In this document: positions 1-6,155 of the stretch, piece by piece
Position numbering within the stretch: position 1 is the first letter of the stretch
How the letters are laid out: each line of letters opens with the position of its first letter
DNA from: Paracoccaceae bacterium
GTDB taxonomy: Bacteria > Pseudomonadota > Alphaproteobacteria > Rhodobacterales > Rhodobacteraceae
Reading direction: 5' to 3'
Length of the DNA stretch: 6,528 nucleotides
Assembly: GCA_025458985.1 (NCBI GenBank)
Contig: JALORM010000150.1
Location: 1-6,528, forward strand
Position numbers and translations under genes: made by a program
The notes under the pieces: model-generated
The model's input: the letters and a program-made list of their open reading frames with translations, nothing else
Told to the model about the DNA's origin: nothing
Databases searched by the model: none

Positions 1-1250
1 CGCGCCGCCCCGGCATGGAACGTGGCCTGCCGGTCCAGCACGTGGGCGGCATCGGTCGGGGTGAAGCCCGCGACCTGCAGCACGCCGCGCCGCACCAGAC
101 GGTCGACCGCCGCGCGGTCGGTCGCGCGCGCCACGGCCGCGCCGGCCGGCACGGGGCCGTCGCCCACCCGGTCGAGCACGGCGGCCTCGGCCGGGGTCAG
201 GCCCGGCGCGTCCTGCGCCAGCCGCAGCAGCATCCGGGGCGGCGGGCGCCCGGCGTCGGGCAGGGCGGCCAGGGCCTCCAGATGCCCGACCACGGCCGCC
301 TCGTGCTGGGCGGCAGCCAGCGAAAGTGGCAGGATGCGCCTGGGGCCGAAGACCAGTCGCGCGCCCGCCCCTTCCGGGACCAGCGTCAGCTCGGAATCGC
401 CGCCAAGGCCGAAGGTCCGCATCTCGACCGCCTCGACCAGCGTTCTGAGCCCGCCCACCGTCGCCCCGGCAGGGTCGATCCGCGGCCGTCCGCCTTCGAG
501 GCAGGCGACGTCGGTCGTGGTGCCGCCGATGTCCGAGATGAAGGCCTCGTCCAGGCCGGCCAGCGCGCGGGCGCCGACCACGCTGGCGGCGGGGCCGGAG
601 AGGATGGTCTCGACCGGGCGGGCGCGCGCGAAGCCTGCGGCCACCAGCGAGCCGTCGCCGCGCACCACGACGAGCGGCGCCGCGATGCCGCGGCGGGCGA
701 GGAACCCTTCGGTGTCGGCGATCAGGCGCGCGATGATCGGGATCAGGCGCGCGTTCATCACCGTGGTCAACGCCCGGCGCGGCGCGTCGAGCCGGGCGGA
801 AAGCTCGTGGCTGAGGGTGACGGGCAGGCCGGTCAGGCGCGCGATCTCGGCCTGGGCGGCCAGTTCGTGCGCAGGATTGCGGGTGGCGAACATCGCGCAG
901 ACGGCAACGCCGCGCACCCGGCCTGCGAGGCGCGGCAGGGCCTTGGCCAGGGGCGACAGGTCGAGCGGCCGGGCATTGCCCAAGGCGTCGTGGCCGCCTG
1001 CACAGCGGATCACCGGATCGCCGTCGAGCGCGGCGGCCAGGTCGCCGCGGGTGGCCTCGGCGGGTTCGAAGCCGATGAGGATCAGCGCCACGCGTTCGCC
1101 CTTGCCCTCGACGAGGGCGTTGGTGGCCAGCGTCGTCGACATCGAGATCCCGGCGCCTTCGCGCCAGAGCACCGCATCGGTAAAGGTGCCCCCGGTGTCG
1201 AGCCCCAGAAGCAGCGGCCCGTTGCCCGCCATTGCCGCCCTGCCGTCCAT
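1..1250 (-). CDS. Hydantoinase/oxoprolinase family protein (HyuA-like), 3' end outside window, internally shortened
   Basis: Reading the minus strand from ATG at 1250 gives 416 codons with no stop to the window edge, so the C-terminal part is missing; relatives I recall are about 650-700 residues. Visible family motifs are the phosphate-loop DTGGTFTD (residues 18-25), STTLATNALVEG (38-49), LSGPAAS (217-223), DIGGTTTDVA (240-249) and GLGGDSE (281-287), i.e. Hydant_A_N followed by the start of Hydantoinase_A, an actin-like ATPase fold. Family members use ATP to open cyclic amides such as hydantoins, 5-oxoproline or lactams, usually with a B subunit, which is not visible here. The start at 1250 is chosen because GGAAGG lies 5 bases upstream; an in-frame ATG at 1232 is the alternative. 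Only 13 residues separate the first two motifs where relatives have about 55, so a block seems missing and activity is doubtful. It is divergent from gabT. Family assignment is firm; substrate is unknown. Confidence 0.9.
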   Translation of the reverse strand, partial: MDGRAAMAGNGPLLLGLDTGGTFTDAVLWREGAGISMSTTLATNALVEGKGERVALILIGFEPAEATRGDLAAALDGDPVIRCAGGHDALGNARPLDLSPLAKALPRLAGRVRGVAVCAMFATRNPAHELAAQAEIARLTGLPVTLSHELSARLDAPRRALTTVMNARLIPIIARLIADTEGFLARRGIAAPLVVVRGDGSLVAAGFARARPVETILSGPAASVVGARALAGLDEAFISDIGGTTTDVACLEGGRPRIDPAGATVGGLRTLVEAVEMRTFGLGGDSELTLVPEGAGARLVFGPRRILPLSLAAAQHEAAVVGHLEALAALPDAGRPPPRMLLRLAQDAPGLTPAEAAVLDRVGDGPVPAGAAVARATDRAAVDRLVRRGVLQVAGFTPTDAAHVLDRQATFHAGAA

Positions 1251-1255
1251 GCTCG

Positions 1256-1288
1256 CCTTCCGACCCCGACCCTTCCGGCCCCAACCCC
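1256..1288 (-). promoter_or_regulatory. Ribosome binding site with adjacent G-quadruplex-type leader tract
   Basis: On the minus strand, 1288-1264 reads as G-runs of 4, 4, 3 and 4 separated by loops TT, CCGGAA and TC, which fits the four-run G-quadruplex pattern. It ends two bases before the Shine-Dalgarno GGAAGG (1261-1256), itself 5 bases from the ATG at 1250. The heptamer CGGAAGG occurs twice (1277-1271 and 1262-1256). The Shine-Dalgarno is well supported; folding and any regulatory effect are inference. A weak -35-like TTGACC lies at 1321-1316 on the same strand but has no good -10 partner. Confidence 0.5.
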
Positions 1289-1342
1289 GAGACGCAAGGC
1301 CGAAGCCCGCGCCGGGGTCAAGGGGAAACCGTGCCGTCGCGG

Positions 1343-1370
1343 TTGCCGCCGCCCGCCGCGCTGATAGGAT
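1343..1370 (+). promoter_or_regulatory. Candidate sigma-70 promoter of gabT
   Basis: TTGCCG at 1343-1348 and TAGGAT at 1365-1370 are separated by 16 bases and resemble -35 and -10 boxes. Transcription would start near 1377, giving a leader of about 45 bases before the gabT ATG. This is the least GC-rich stretch of the 171-base divergent region 1251-1421. I saw no convincing operator palindrome there. The match is by eye only. Confidence 0.4.
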
Positions 1371-1407
1371 CGTGTGCAAGACGGGGGCCGCACGGGCGCC
1401 CCGCAAC

Positions 1408-1412
1408 GGGAG
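1408..1412 (+). promoter_or_regulatory. Ribosome binding site of gabT
   Basis: GGGAG is followed by 9 bases and then ATG at 1422. It favours 1422 over the in-frame GTG at 1374, which would add 16 residues that have no counterpart in GabT proteins. Confidence 0.7.
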
Positions 1413-1421
1413 CGACCAGCC

Positions 1422-2696
1422 ATGCCGACCAACGCCGCCATCCTCGAACGCCGCCACGCGGCGCTGCCCCGGGGGCTTGCGACCTCGGCGCCGGTCTTCG
1501 TCACCCGCGCCGAGAACGGCGAGATGTGGGATGCCGAAGGGAGGCGCTACATCGACTTTGCCAGCGGCATCGCGGTCACCAACACCGGGCACCGGCACCC
1601 CAAGGTGATGGCCGCCGTCGCGGCGCAGCTTGAGAAGTTCACCCACCTGTGCTTCCAGGTCACGGGGTACGAAAGCTACGTTGAACTCGCCGAGCGGCTG
1701 AACACGCTCGCGCCGATCCGCAACGCCAAGTCGGTCTTCTTCACAACCGGCGCCGAGGCGACCGAGAATTCGGTCAAGATCGCGCGTGCCCATACCGGGC
1801 GGCAGGGGGTCATCACCTTCACCGGCGCGTTCCACGGCCGCACCCAGCTGACCATGGCGATGACCGGCAAGGCCGCGCCCTACCGGCCGCGCGGCACGCC
1901 GCCGTCGTTCGGCGTGTTCCACGTGCCCTTCCCGATCCCGCACCACGGCGTGACCGAGGACGACGCGCTGCGCGCGCTCTATCACCTGTTCAAGGCCGAC
2001 ATGCCGCCCGACCAGACGGCCGCCATCGTGATCGAGCCGGTGCAGGGCGAGGGCGGCTTCTACCAGACCCCGCCCGCCTTCATGCGCCGCCTGCGCGAGA
2101 TCTGCGACGAGCACGGCATCTGCCTTGTCGCCGACGAGGTGCAGTCGGGCTTCGCACGGACCGGCAGGCTTTTCGCCATCGAGCACTACGACGTGGAGCC
2201 CGACCTGATCCCGGTCGCCAAGGCGCTGGGCGGGGGGTTCCCGATCTCGGGCGTGATCGGCCGCGCCGAGGTGATGGACGCGGCCGAACCGGGGGGCCTT
2301 GGCGGCACCTACGGCGGCAGCCCTGTAGGCGTGGCGGCGGCACTCGCCGTCCTGGACGCCATCGAGGAGGAGAAGCTCTGCGATCGCGCCAACCGGATCG
2401 GCGGAATCATGGTCGACCGTCTGAAGGCGATGCGCCAGTCGAATACGTTGCGCCCCATCGGCGACGTGCGGGGCCTGGGCGCGATGGTCGCCTTCGAACT
2501 GGTGAAGGAACGCGGCACCCATACGCCGGACCCCGACGCGATCAAGCCCGTGATCCATGCCGCGCTCGATGCGGGGCTGGTGCTGCTCAGCTGCGGCTAC
2601 TACGCGAACACCATCCGGCTGCTCGCGCCGCTGACCATCGACGAGGGCCACCTGGCCGAAGGGCTCGACATGCTCGAGACCGCGCTGCGCACCTGA
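1422..2696 (+). CDS. gabT: 4-aminobutyrate--2-oxoglutarate aminotransferase (class III, PLP-dependent)
   Basis: The 424-residue protein aligns along its whole length with E. coli GabT as I remember it. It is a cytosolic class III aminotransferase that moves the amino group of 4-aminobutyrate to 2-oxoglutarate, giving succinate semialdehyde and glutamate. Seen in the sequence: GIAVTNTGH near the N-terminus; TTGAEATENSVKIAR and GAFHGRT in the cofactor domain; IEPVQGEGGF with E205 and E210; ADEVQSGFARTG with D238, the pyridine-nitrogen ligand; K267 in VAKALGGG, the Schiff-base lysine (one residue off E. coli numbering); and GGLGGTYGGSP, where relatives often have TYAGNP. No gap or frameshift is seen. 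Close relatives also take 5-aminovalerate (DavT) or other omega-amino acids, so the substrate range is open. No succinate semialdehyde dehydrogenase is in the window. The gene is divergent from the hydantoinase-family gene and ends 7 bases from the convergent kinase gene. Confidence 0.95.
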   Translation: MPTNAAILERRHAALPRGLATSAPVFVTRAENGEMWDAEGRRYIDFASGIAVTNTGHRHPKVMAAVAAQLEKFTHLCFQVTGYESYVELAERLNTLAPIRNAKSVFFTTGAEATENSVKIARAHTGRQGVITFTGAFHGRTQLTMAMTGKAAPYRPRGTPPSFGVFHVPFPIPHHGVTEDDALRALYHLFKADMPPDQTAAIVIEPVQGEGGFYQTPPAFMRRLREICDEHGICLVADEVQSGFARTGRLFAIEHYDVEPDLIPVAKALGGGFPISGVIGRAEVMDAAEPGGLGGTYGGSPVGVAAALAVLDAIEEEKLCDRANRIGGIMVDRLKAMRQSNTLRPIGDVRGLGAMVAFELVKERGTHTPDPDAIKPVIHAALDAGLVLLSCGYYANTIRLLAPLTIDEGHLAEGLDMLETALRT

Positions 2697-2706
2697 CCGC
2701 GGGTCA
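2694..2706. repeat. 13-base inverted repeat joining two convergent stop codons
   Basis: TGACC-GCG-GGTCA is a 5-base-pair perfect stem with a 3-base loop. The left TGA is the gabT stop and the right TCA is the stop of the minus-strand kinase gene. No T-run follows on either side, so it is at best a weak bidirectional terminator, and part of the symmetry comes from the two facing stop codons. Confidence 0.5.
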
Positions 2707-4941
2707 TCCGGGCGCCGTCCCGCCCCGCTCGGGACGGAGCGCCGCAAGGAAGGCGTGAAGCTGGCGCGGCTCGATCGGCTTCAGAAGCACGTCGGCCCCC
2801 ATGGCCCGGGCGCGTCGGGCGACCTCGGCGCTGCGGTTGGCGGTGACGAGGCGCGCCGGCACCGCGCCGGCCAGTGCCCGCACGCGCAGGATCGCGTCAA
2901 GCCCGACCTCGCCGCCATCCAGCTGGAAATCGGCAAGGACCGCGTCGGGGCGGAACTCGGTCTCGGCGATCAGCGCCGCCGCCTCGTCGGCCGAGTCGAC
3001 GTCGATCACCTCGACCTCCCACTTGGCCAGCAGAAGCCGCAGCGCATGGCGGAAATCGGCGTCGTTCTCGATCAGGAGGATGGCAAGGCCCGGCGGCAGC
3101 CAGCCCTCGGCTGCGGCAGGCGGGGCCGTGCCCGGCCGGCCGGCGACGCCCGCGGCAAGCGGCGCTGTGACGCGGAACACGGTGCCCCGACCCACCTCCG
3201 AGTCGAGCGACAGCGGGTGGCTGAGCAGCGCGCAGGCGCGCTCCACGATGGCTAGGCCGAGGCCCAGGCCCTCGCTGGCCGAGGCGCGGGCGTCGAGCCT
3301 GTGGAACTCGCGGAAGATGTTCTCGTGCTGGTCCTCGGGGATCCCCGGGCCGGTATCCCAGACTTCGACCCGGGCGCTGCGCCCGGCCCGACGGACGCCG
3401 ACCAGCACCGTGCCCGAAGCAGTGTAGCGGATCGCGTTCGAGATCAGGTTCTGCAGGATGCGCCGGAAGTAGCGGGCATCGGTCTGCACCCGGAGCGAAC
3501 TTCCCGGCATCCGCAGCCGCAGCCCCTTCATCGCCGCGATGGGCGTGAACTCGTCGCTGAGCTGGCCAAGGAGCACGCCGAGGTCGACGGGCCGGAGTTC
3601 GACCGAGGCGCGGCCCGATTCGAGCTTGGAGATGTCGAGCAGCGCCTGGATGATGTCCTCGACGCTGGCCAGCGCGTTCTGCGCCTTGGCCAGCACCTCG
3701 CGGTGCGGGGCGCAGGCGGGCTCGTCGTCGATCGAGGCCAGGAACAGCTTGGCCGCCGACAGCGGTTGCAGAAGGTCGTGGCTCGCCGCCGCGACGAAGC
3801 GCGAGCGGGCGGCATTGGCGCGTTCGGCGGCGGCCAGCGCGTCCTCCAGCTCCAGCGTACGCTCGGCGACACGCTGTTCCAGACGTTCGTTCGCCTCGGC
3901 CAGCGCGCGCGCCGAGGCGCGTTCCACGCTGACATCGGTAAAGCTGATGACGAAGCCGCGGTCGGGCATCTCCTGCGCGAAGACGTCCAGCACCCGGCTT
4001 TCGCCGCGCCGGATCTCGAACCGCAGGGGGCGGCGGCGGACGGGCTGCATCACCCAGTCAAGCACCTCGTCGGGCGTCGCCCCGGGGCCGAAGGTCAGAT
4101 CGCCTTCCATCCGGCGGAACACGACCTCGAAATCCAGACCGGGCCTGAGCTGCGGCATCGGGATGGCAAGCAGCGTGCCGAGCCGCTGGTTGAAGCCGAC
4201 CAGCCGCCGGGCGCTGTCGAAGATGCAGACCCCCTGGTTGAGGTGTTCAAGCGTCGCCCGGATCAGCCGCGCCTGGTCGTCGAGAAGCTTGCCCCTCTCT
4301 TCCCGCTCCAGACGCACGATGTCCGAGACGTCGGTCTGCATGATGACGGTCTTGCCGCCGGTCATGCGCTGTTCGCTCACCTGGACCCAGCGGTCGCCTG
4401 CCAGTTCCACGTTGAACATCGCCCGGTCCTCGCGGTGCCGCGCCAGGCGCAGGTCGGTCCACAGCTCGGGCGTGTCGCCCGGCGGCAGGCGCAGGTGGCG
4501 GCTGCGGCTGACGAGTGCGACATAGTCGCGGAAGGCGAGCCCGGGGCGCAGGCGCGGCAGGATGTCGGGCAGGTGCATGCCGAACCGGCTGTTGCACAGC
4601 ACCAGCCGGTCGTCGGTGTCGAAGAGCGCGAAGCCCTCGTGGATCGTCTCGATGGCGCCGGCCAGGTCGGCGCGCGCCTTCTCGGTCTCGCGGTTGGCCT
4701 CGGCCAGGCGCGCGTTCGATTCGTTCAGCAGGTCGAGCGCGCGTTCCAGGTCGCGCGTGCGGTCGCGGACCTGATCCTCGAGCAGGACCGCCCGCTGGAA
4801 CAGCGAATAGGCCGCGCCTTCGTCGTCGTGCGCCCGTTCCACCCGGCGCATCAGCACGTCGATGATCTGGGTCAGCTTCTCGTTCTGCCGCTCGATCGTG
4901 TCGGAAGGATCGATCAGCGATCGGTCGGCGGCCGGGCTCAT
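2704..4941 (-). CDS. Hybrid sensor histidine kinase with two PAS domains and a receiver (NahK/ErcS'-like)
   Basis: This 745-residue protein has no membrane segment and is probably cytosolic. In order: a helical coiled-coil-like N-terminus (about 15-95), PAS 1 (about 95-213, beginning near IHEGFALF), PAS 2 (about 238-345, beginning near LEHLNQGVCIF), a second coiled coil (about 347-385), the HisKA dimerisation helix with phospho-accepting H388 in SHDLLQPL, and an ATPase domain with N box QNLISNAIRYT (N498, N502), G1 DTGPGI (529-534), F box IFREF (542-546) and G2 GLGLGL (558-563). The C-terminal receiver has phospho-accepting D671, T700 and K721; its acidic pair reads E625-N626 where most receivers have Asp-Asp. 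The H box and receiver resemble the NahK/ErcS' group, whose P. aeruginosa member is governed by the NO sensor NosP. The start overlaps the upstream FIST gene stop as ATGA, implying translational coupling. No Hpt domain is visible, so the phosphate route from D671 is unknown. Confidence 0.93.
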   Translation of the reverse strand: MSPAADRSLIDPSDTIERQNEKLTQIIDVLMRRVERAHDDEGAAYSLFQRAVLLEDQVRDRTRDLERALDLLNESNARLAEANRETEKARADLAGAIETIHEGFALFDTDDRLVLCNSRFGMHLPDILPRLRPGLAFRDYVALVSRSRHLRLPPGDTPELWTDLRLARHREDRAMFNVELAGDRWVQVSEQRMTGGKTVIMQTDVSDIVRLEREERGKLLDDQARLIRATLEHLNQGVCIFDSARRLVGFNQRLGTLLAIPMPQLRPGLDFEVVFRRMEGDLTFGPGATPDEVLDWVMQPVRRRPLRFEIRRGESRVLDVFAQEMPDRGFVISFTDVSVERASARALAEANERLEQRVAERTLELEDALAAAERANAARSRFVAAASHDLLQPLSAAKLFLASIDDEPACAPHREVLAKAQNALASVEDIIQALLDISKLESGRASVELRPVDLGVLLGQLSDEFTPIAAMKGLRLRMPGSSLRVQTDARYFRRILQNLISNAIRYTASGTVLVGVRRAGRSARVEVWDTGPGIPEDQHENIFREFHRLDARASASEGLGLGLAIVERACALLSHPLSLDSEVGRGTVFRVTAPLAAGVAGRPGTAPPAAAEGWLPPGLAILLIENDADFRHALRLLLAKWEVEVIDVDSADEAAALIAETEFRPDAVLADFQLDGGEVGLDAILRVRALAGAVPARLVTANRSAEVARRARAMGADVLLKPIEPRQLHAFLAALRPERGGTAPG

Positions 4942-6107
4942 GCCGCGCCCTCCGGCGCGAACAGGGCAACGCCGGTCATCGTCTGGTTGACATGCATCCC
5001 GCCCACCTGCTCGCCGTAGGTCGAGAAGCCGACGACCCGGTGCCGCGCCAGCACGTCCGACACCGCGCGCGCCTTCTGCGCCTCCTGCGCCTCCATCCGC
5101 CTGAGCAGGCAGTCGCAGGCCAGGATCGCCTCGGGCGCCTCGTCGCCGACGATCCCGTCGAGCGTGCGTGCCAGATGGGTGACGATGTCCTCGGGTTCGG
5201 CCAGCGTCAGCACCAGCCCCTCGTCGATGGCCGAAAAGAACACGAGGTCGCCGTTCTCGAGCACCCGCTGGATCGAGCGGACGTGGTGGGTGCCGCCGAA
5301 GCGCACCACGACCGGGTGCGCGGCGAAGGTGAAGCTCGACAGCTGCTCGGGGTCCTTGCCGAGGATGCGGGCGTATTCGCGCGCGGCGGGTTCGGTGTTG
5401 ATCCGGCGGACGATCCGCCGGGCGGGGTCGGCCTCGGTCACCACCATCCGCCGCTCGGTCGGGGTGAAGTTGTCGAGCGTGAACACCTTCACCCGGCAGT
5501 CGGTGCGCAGGTAGGTCAGCACGGCCGCGTTCTGCATCGCGCGGGCGCCATGCGCGATGCGGGTCTGCCCGAAGCGCACCCCGTCGCCCGCCGAGCCGCC
5601 GAACAGCGGCACCGGCCCGAGGCCCCCGACCAGCGCCGAGACCAGTTCATCTTCCTTCACCGACAGGCCGTCGACGGTGAGGAAGGCGAATTCGTTCGCC
5701 ATGCCCGGCGCCTCGGCCATCAGGTCGCGGCGCAGCCGGATCATGCGCCCGACCAGGTCCTGCCGGTCGATCCGGTCGAGGTCTTCGATCAGGATGGTGC
5801 CGGCCCGGAAGTTCGCGCGGGGCAGGGCCACGGCGACGATCTCGCCCTCGGTATAGCCGTGCGCGCCGATCTCGCCCGCGGTGGTGCAGCCCACCACCTC
5901 GGCGCCGGGAAAGCGGCGCGCGGCCTCGGCCATGACGGCGGCGAAGTCGGCATCCGGGGTGACGAAGAAGGCGACCAGCGCCATCGGCCCGGGACCGAGT
6001 GCTGCGGTCAGATGGGCAAGCGCCTCCGGCAGGTCATGCACGACCTGGGCCGAGCGCACCATTGGGTGCGCTTCGGCGGCGGGCATTCGCGCCCCCGGCC
6101 CGTTCAT
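4938..6107 (-). CDS. FIST-domain sensor protein (NosP-like)
   Basis: This 389-residue protein has FIST_N (about 40-235) followed by FIST_C (about 236-380). Visible motifs are GCTTAGEI (73-80), FGGSAGDG (169-176), HPVVVRFGGTHHVRSIQ (264-280), LACDCLLRR (329-337) and the C-terminal GFSTYGEQ (360-367) with HVNQT (372-376). There is no signal peptide or membrane span. FIST proteins are small-ligand sensors that work with signalling enzymes; in P. aeruginosa and others the FIST protein NosP binds haem, senses nitric oxide and inhibits its partner kinase NahK. The same pairing here, overlapping by ATGA, suggests the same role. Haem binding is not proven by sequence; the paired H274-H275 and the Cys-Asp-Cys at 331-333 are only candidate ligands. 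The start at 6107 is set by a strong GGGAGGAG upstream. The gene follows the response regulator by 48 bases with no clear promoter or terminator, so it is probably in the same operon. Confidence 0.9.
   Translation of the reverse strand: MNGPGARMPAAEAHPMVRSAQVVHDLPEALAHLTAALGPGPMALVAFFVTPDADFAAVMAEAARRFPGAEVVGCTTAGEIGAHGYTEGEIVAVALPRANFRAGTILIEDLDRIDRQDLVGRMIRLRRDLMAEAPGMANEFAFLTVDGLSVKEDELVSALVGGLGPVPLFGGSAGDGVRFGQTRIAHGARAMQNAAVLTYLRTDCRVKVFTLDNFTPTERRMVVTEADPARRIVRRINTEPAAREYARILGKDPEQLSSFTFAAHPVVVRFGGTHHVRSIQRVLENGDLVFFSAIDEGLVLTLAEPEDIVTHLARTLDGIVGDEAPEAILACDCLLRRMEAQEAQKARAVSDVLARHRVVGFSTYGEQVGGMHVNQTMTGVALFAPEGAA
4948..4953 (-). promoter_or_regulatory. Ribosome binding site of the hybrid kinase, inside the FIST gene
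   Basis: GGAGGG on the minus strand lies 6 bases before the kinase ATG at 4941, within the last codons of the FIST gene. With the ATGA stop-start overlap at 4938-4941 it fixes this start and points to coupled translation of sensor and kinase. Confidence 0.8.
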
Positions 6108-6110
6108 CGG

Positions 6111-6118
6111 CTCCTCCC
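6111..6118 (-). promoter_or_regulatory. Strong ribosome binding site of the FIST gene
   Basis: GGGAGGAG on the minus strand has its GGAGG core 5 bases from the ATG at 6107. It supports this start over the in-frame internal ATGs at residues 8 and 16. Confidence 0.8.
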
Positions 6119-6155
6119 GGTTCGTTCTTGGTCTTTTGCGGTGAGCGTAACCGCC

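Noticed and set aside
720..753. 13-base perfect direct repeat (copies at 720-732 and 741-753)
   Set aside because: It lies inside coding sequence at a seven-codon offset and encodes the repeated ARLI residues of a helix that I recall as similar in relatives; protein constraint plus high GC explains it.
1374..1421. In-frame GTG at 1374 as the gabT start
   Set aside because: It lies only four bases after the candidate -10 box, adds residues foreign to GabT, and the ATG at 1422 has its own Shine-Dalgarno and matches the family N-terminus.
15..1608. Two overlapping long plus-strand open frames opposite the hydantoinase-family gene
   Set aside because: Their products are rich in Arg, Ala, Gly and Pro with no motif, while the minus strand of the same stretch encodes a recognisable ATPase family.
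3301..5019. Long plus-strand open frame (572 codons) opposite the hybrid kinase
   Set aside because: It mirrors the kinase gene, its translation is low-complexity and lacks any family motif, and long antisense frames are expected in very GC-rich DNA.
6108..6155. Possible separate promoter or terminator between the response regulator and the FIST gene
   Set aside because: The 48 bases are somewhat AT-richer than the surroundings, but no paired -35/-10 boxes or stable hairpin were found; the spacing fits a single operon.
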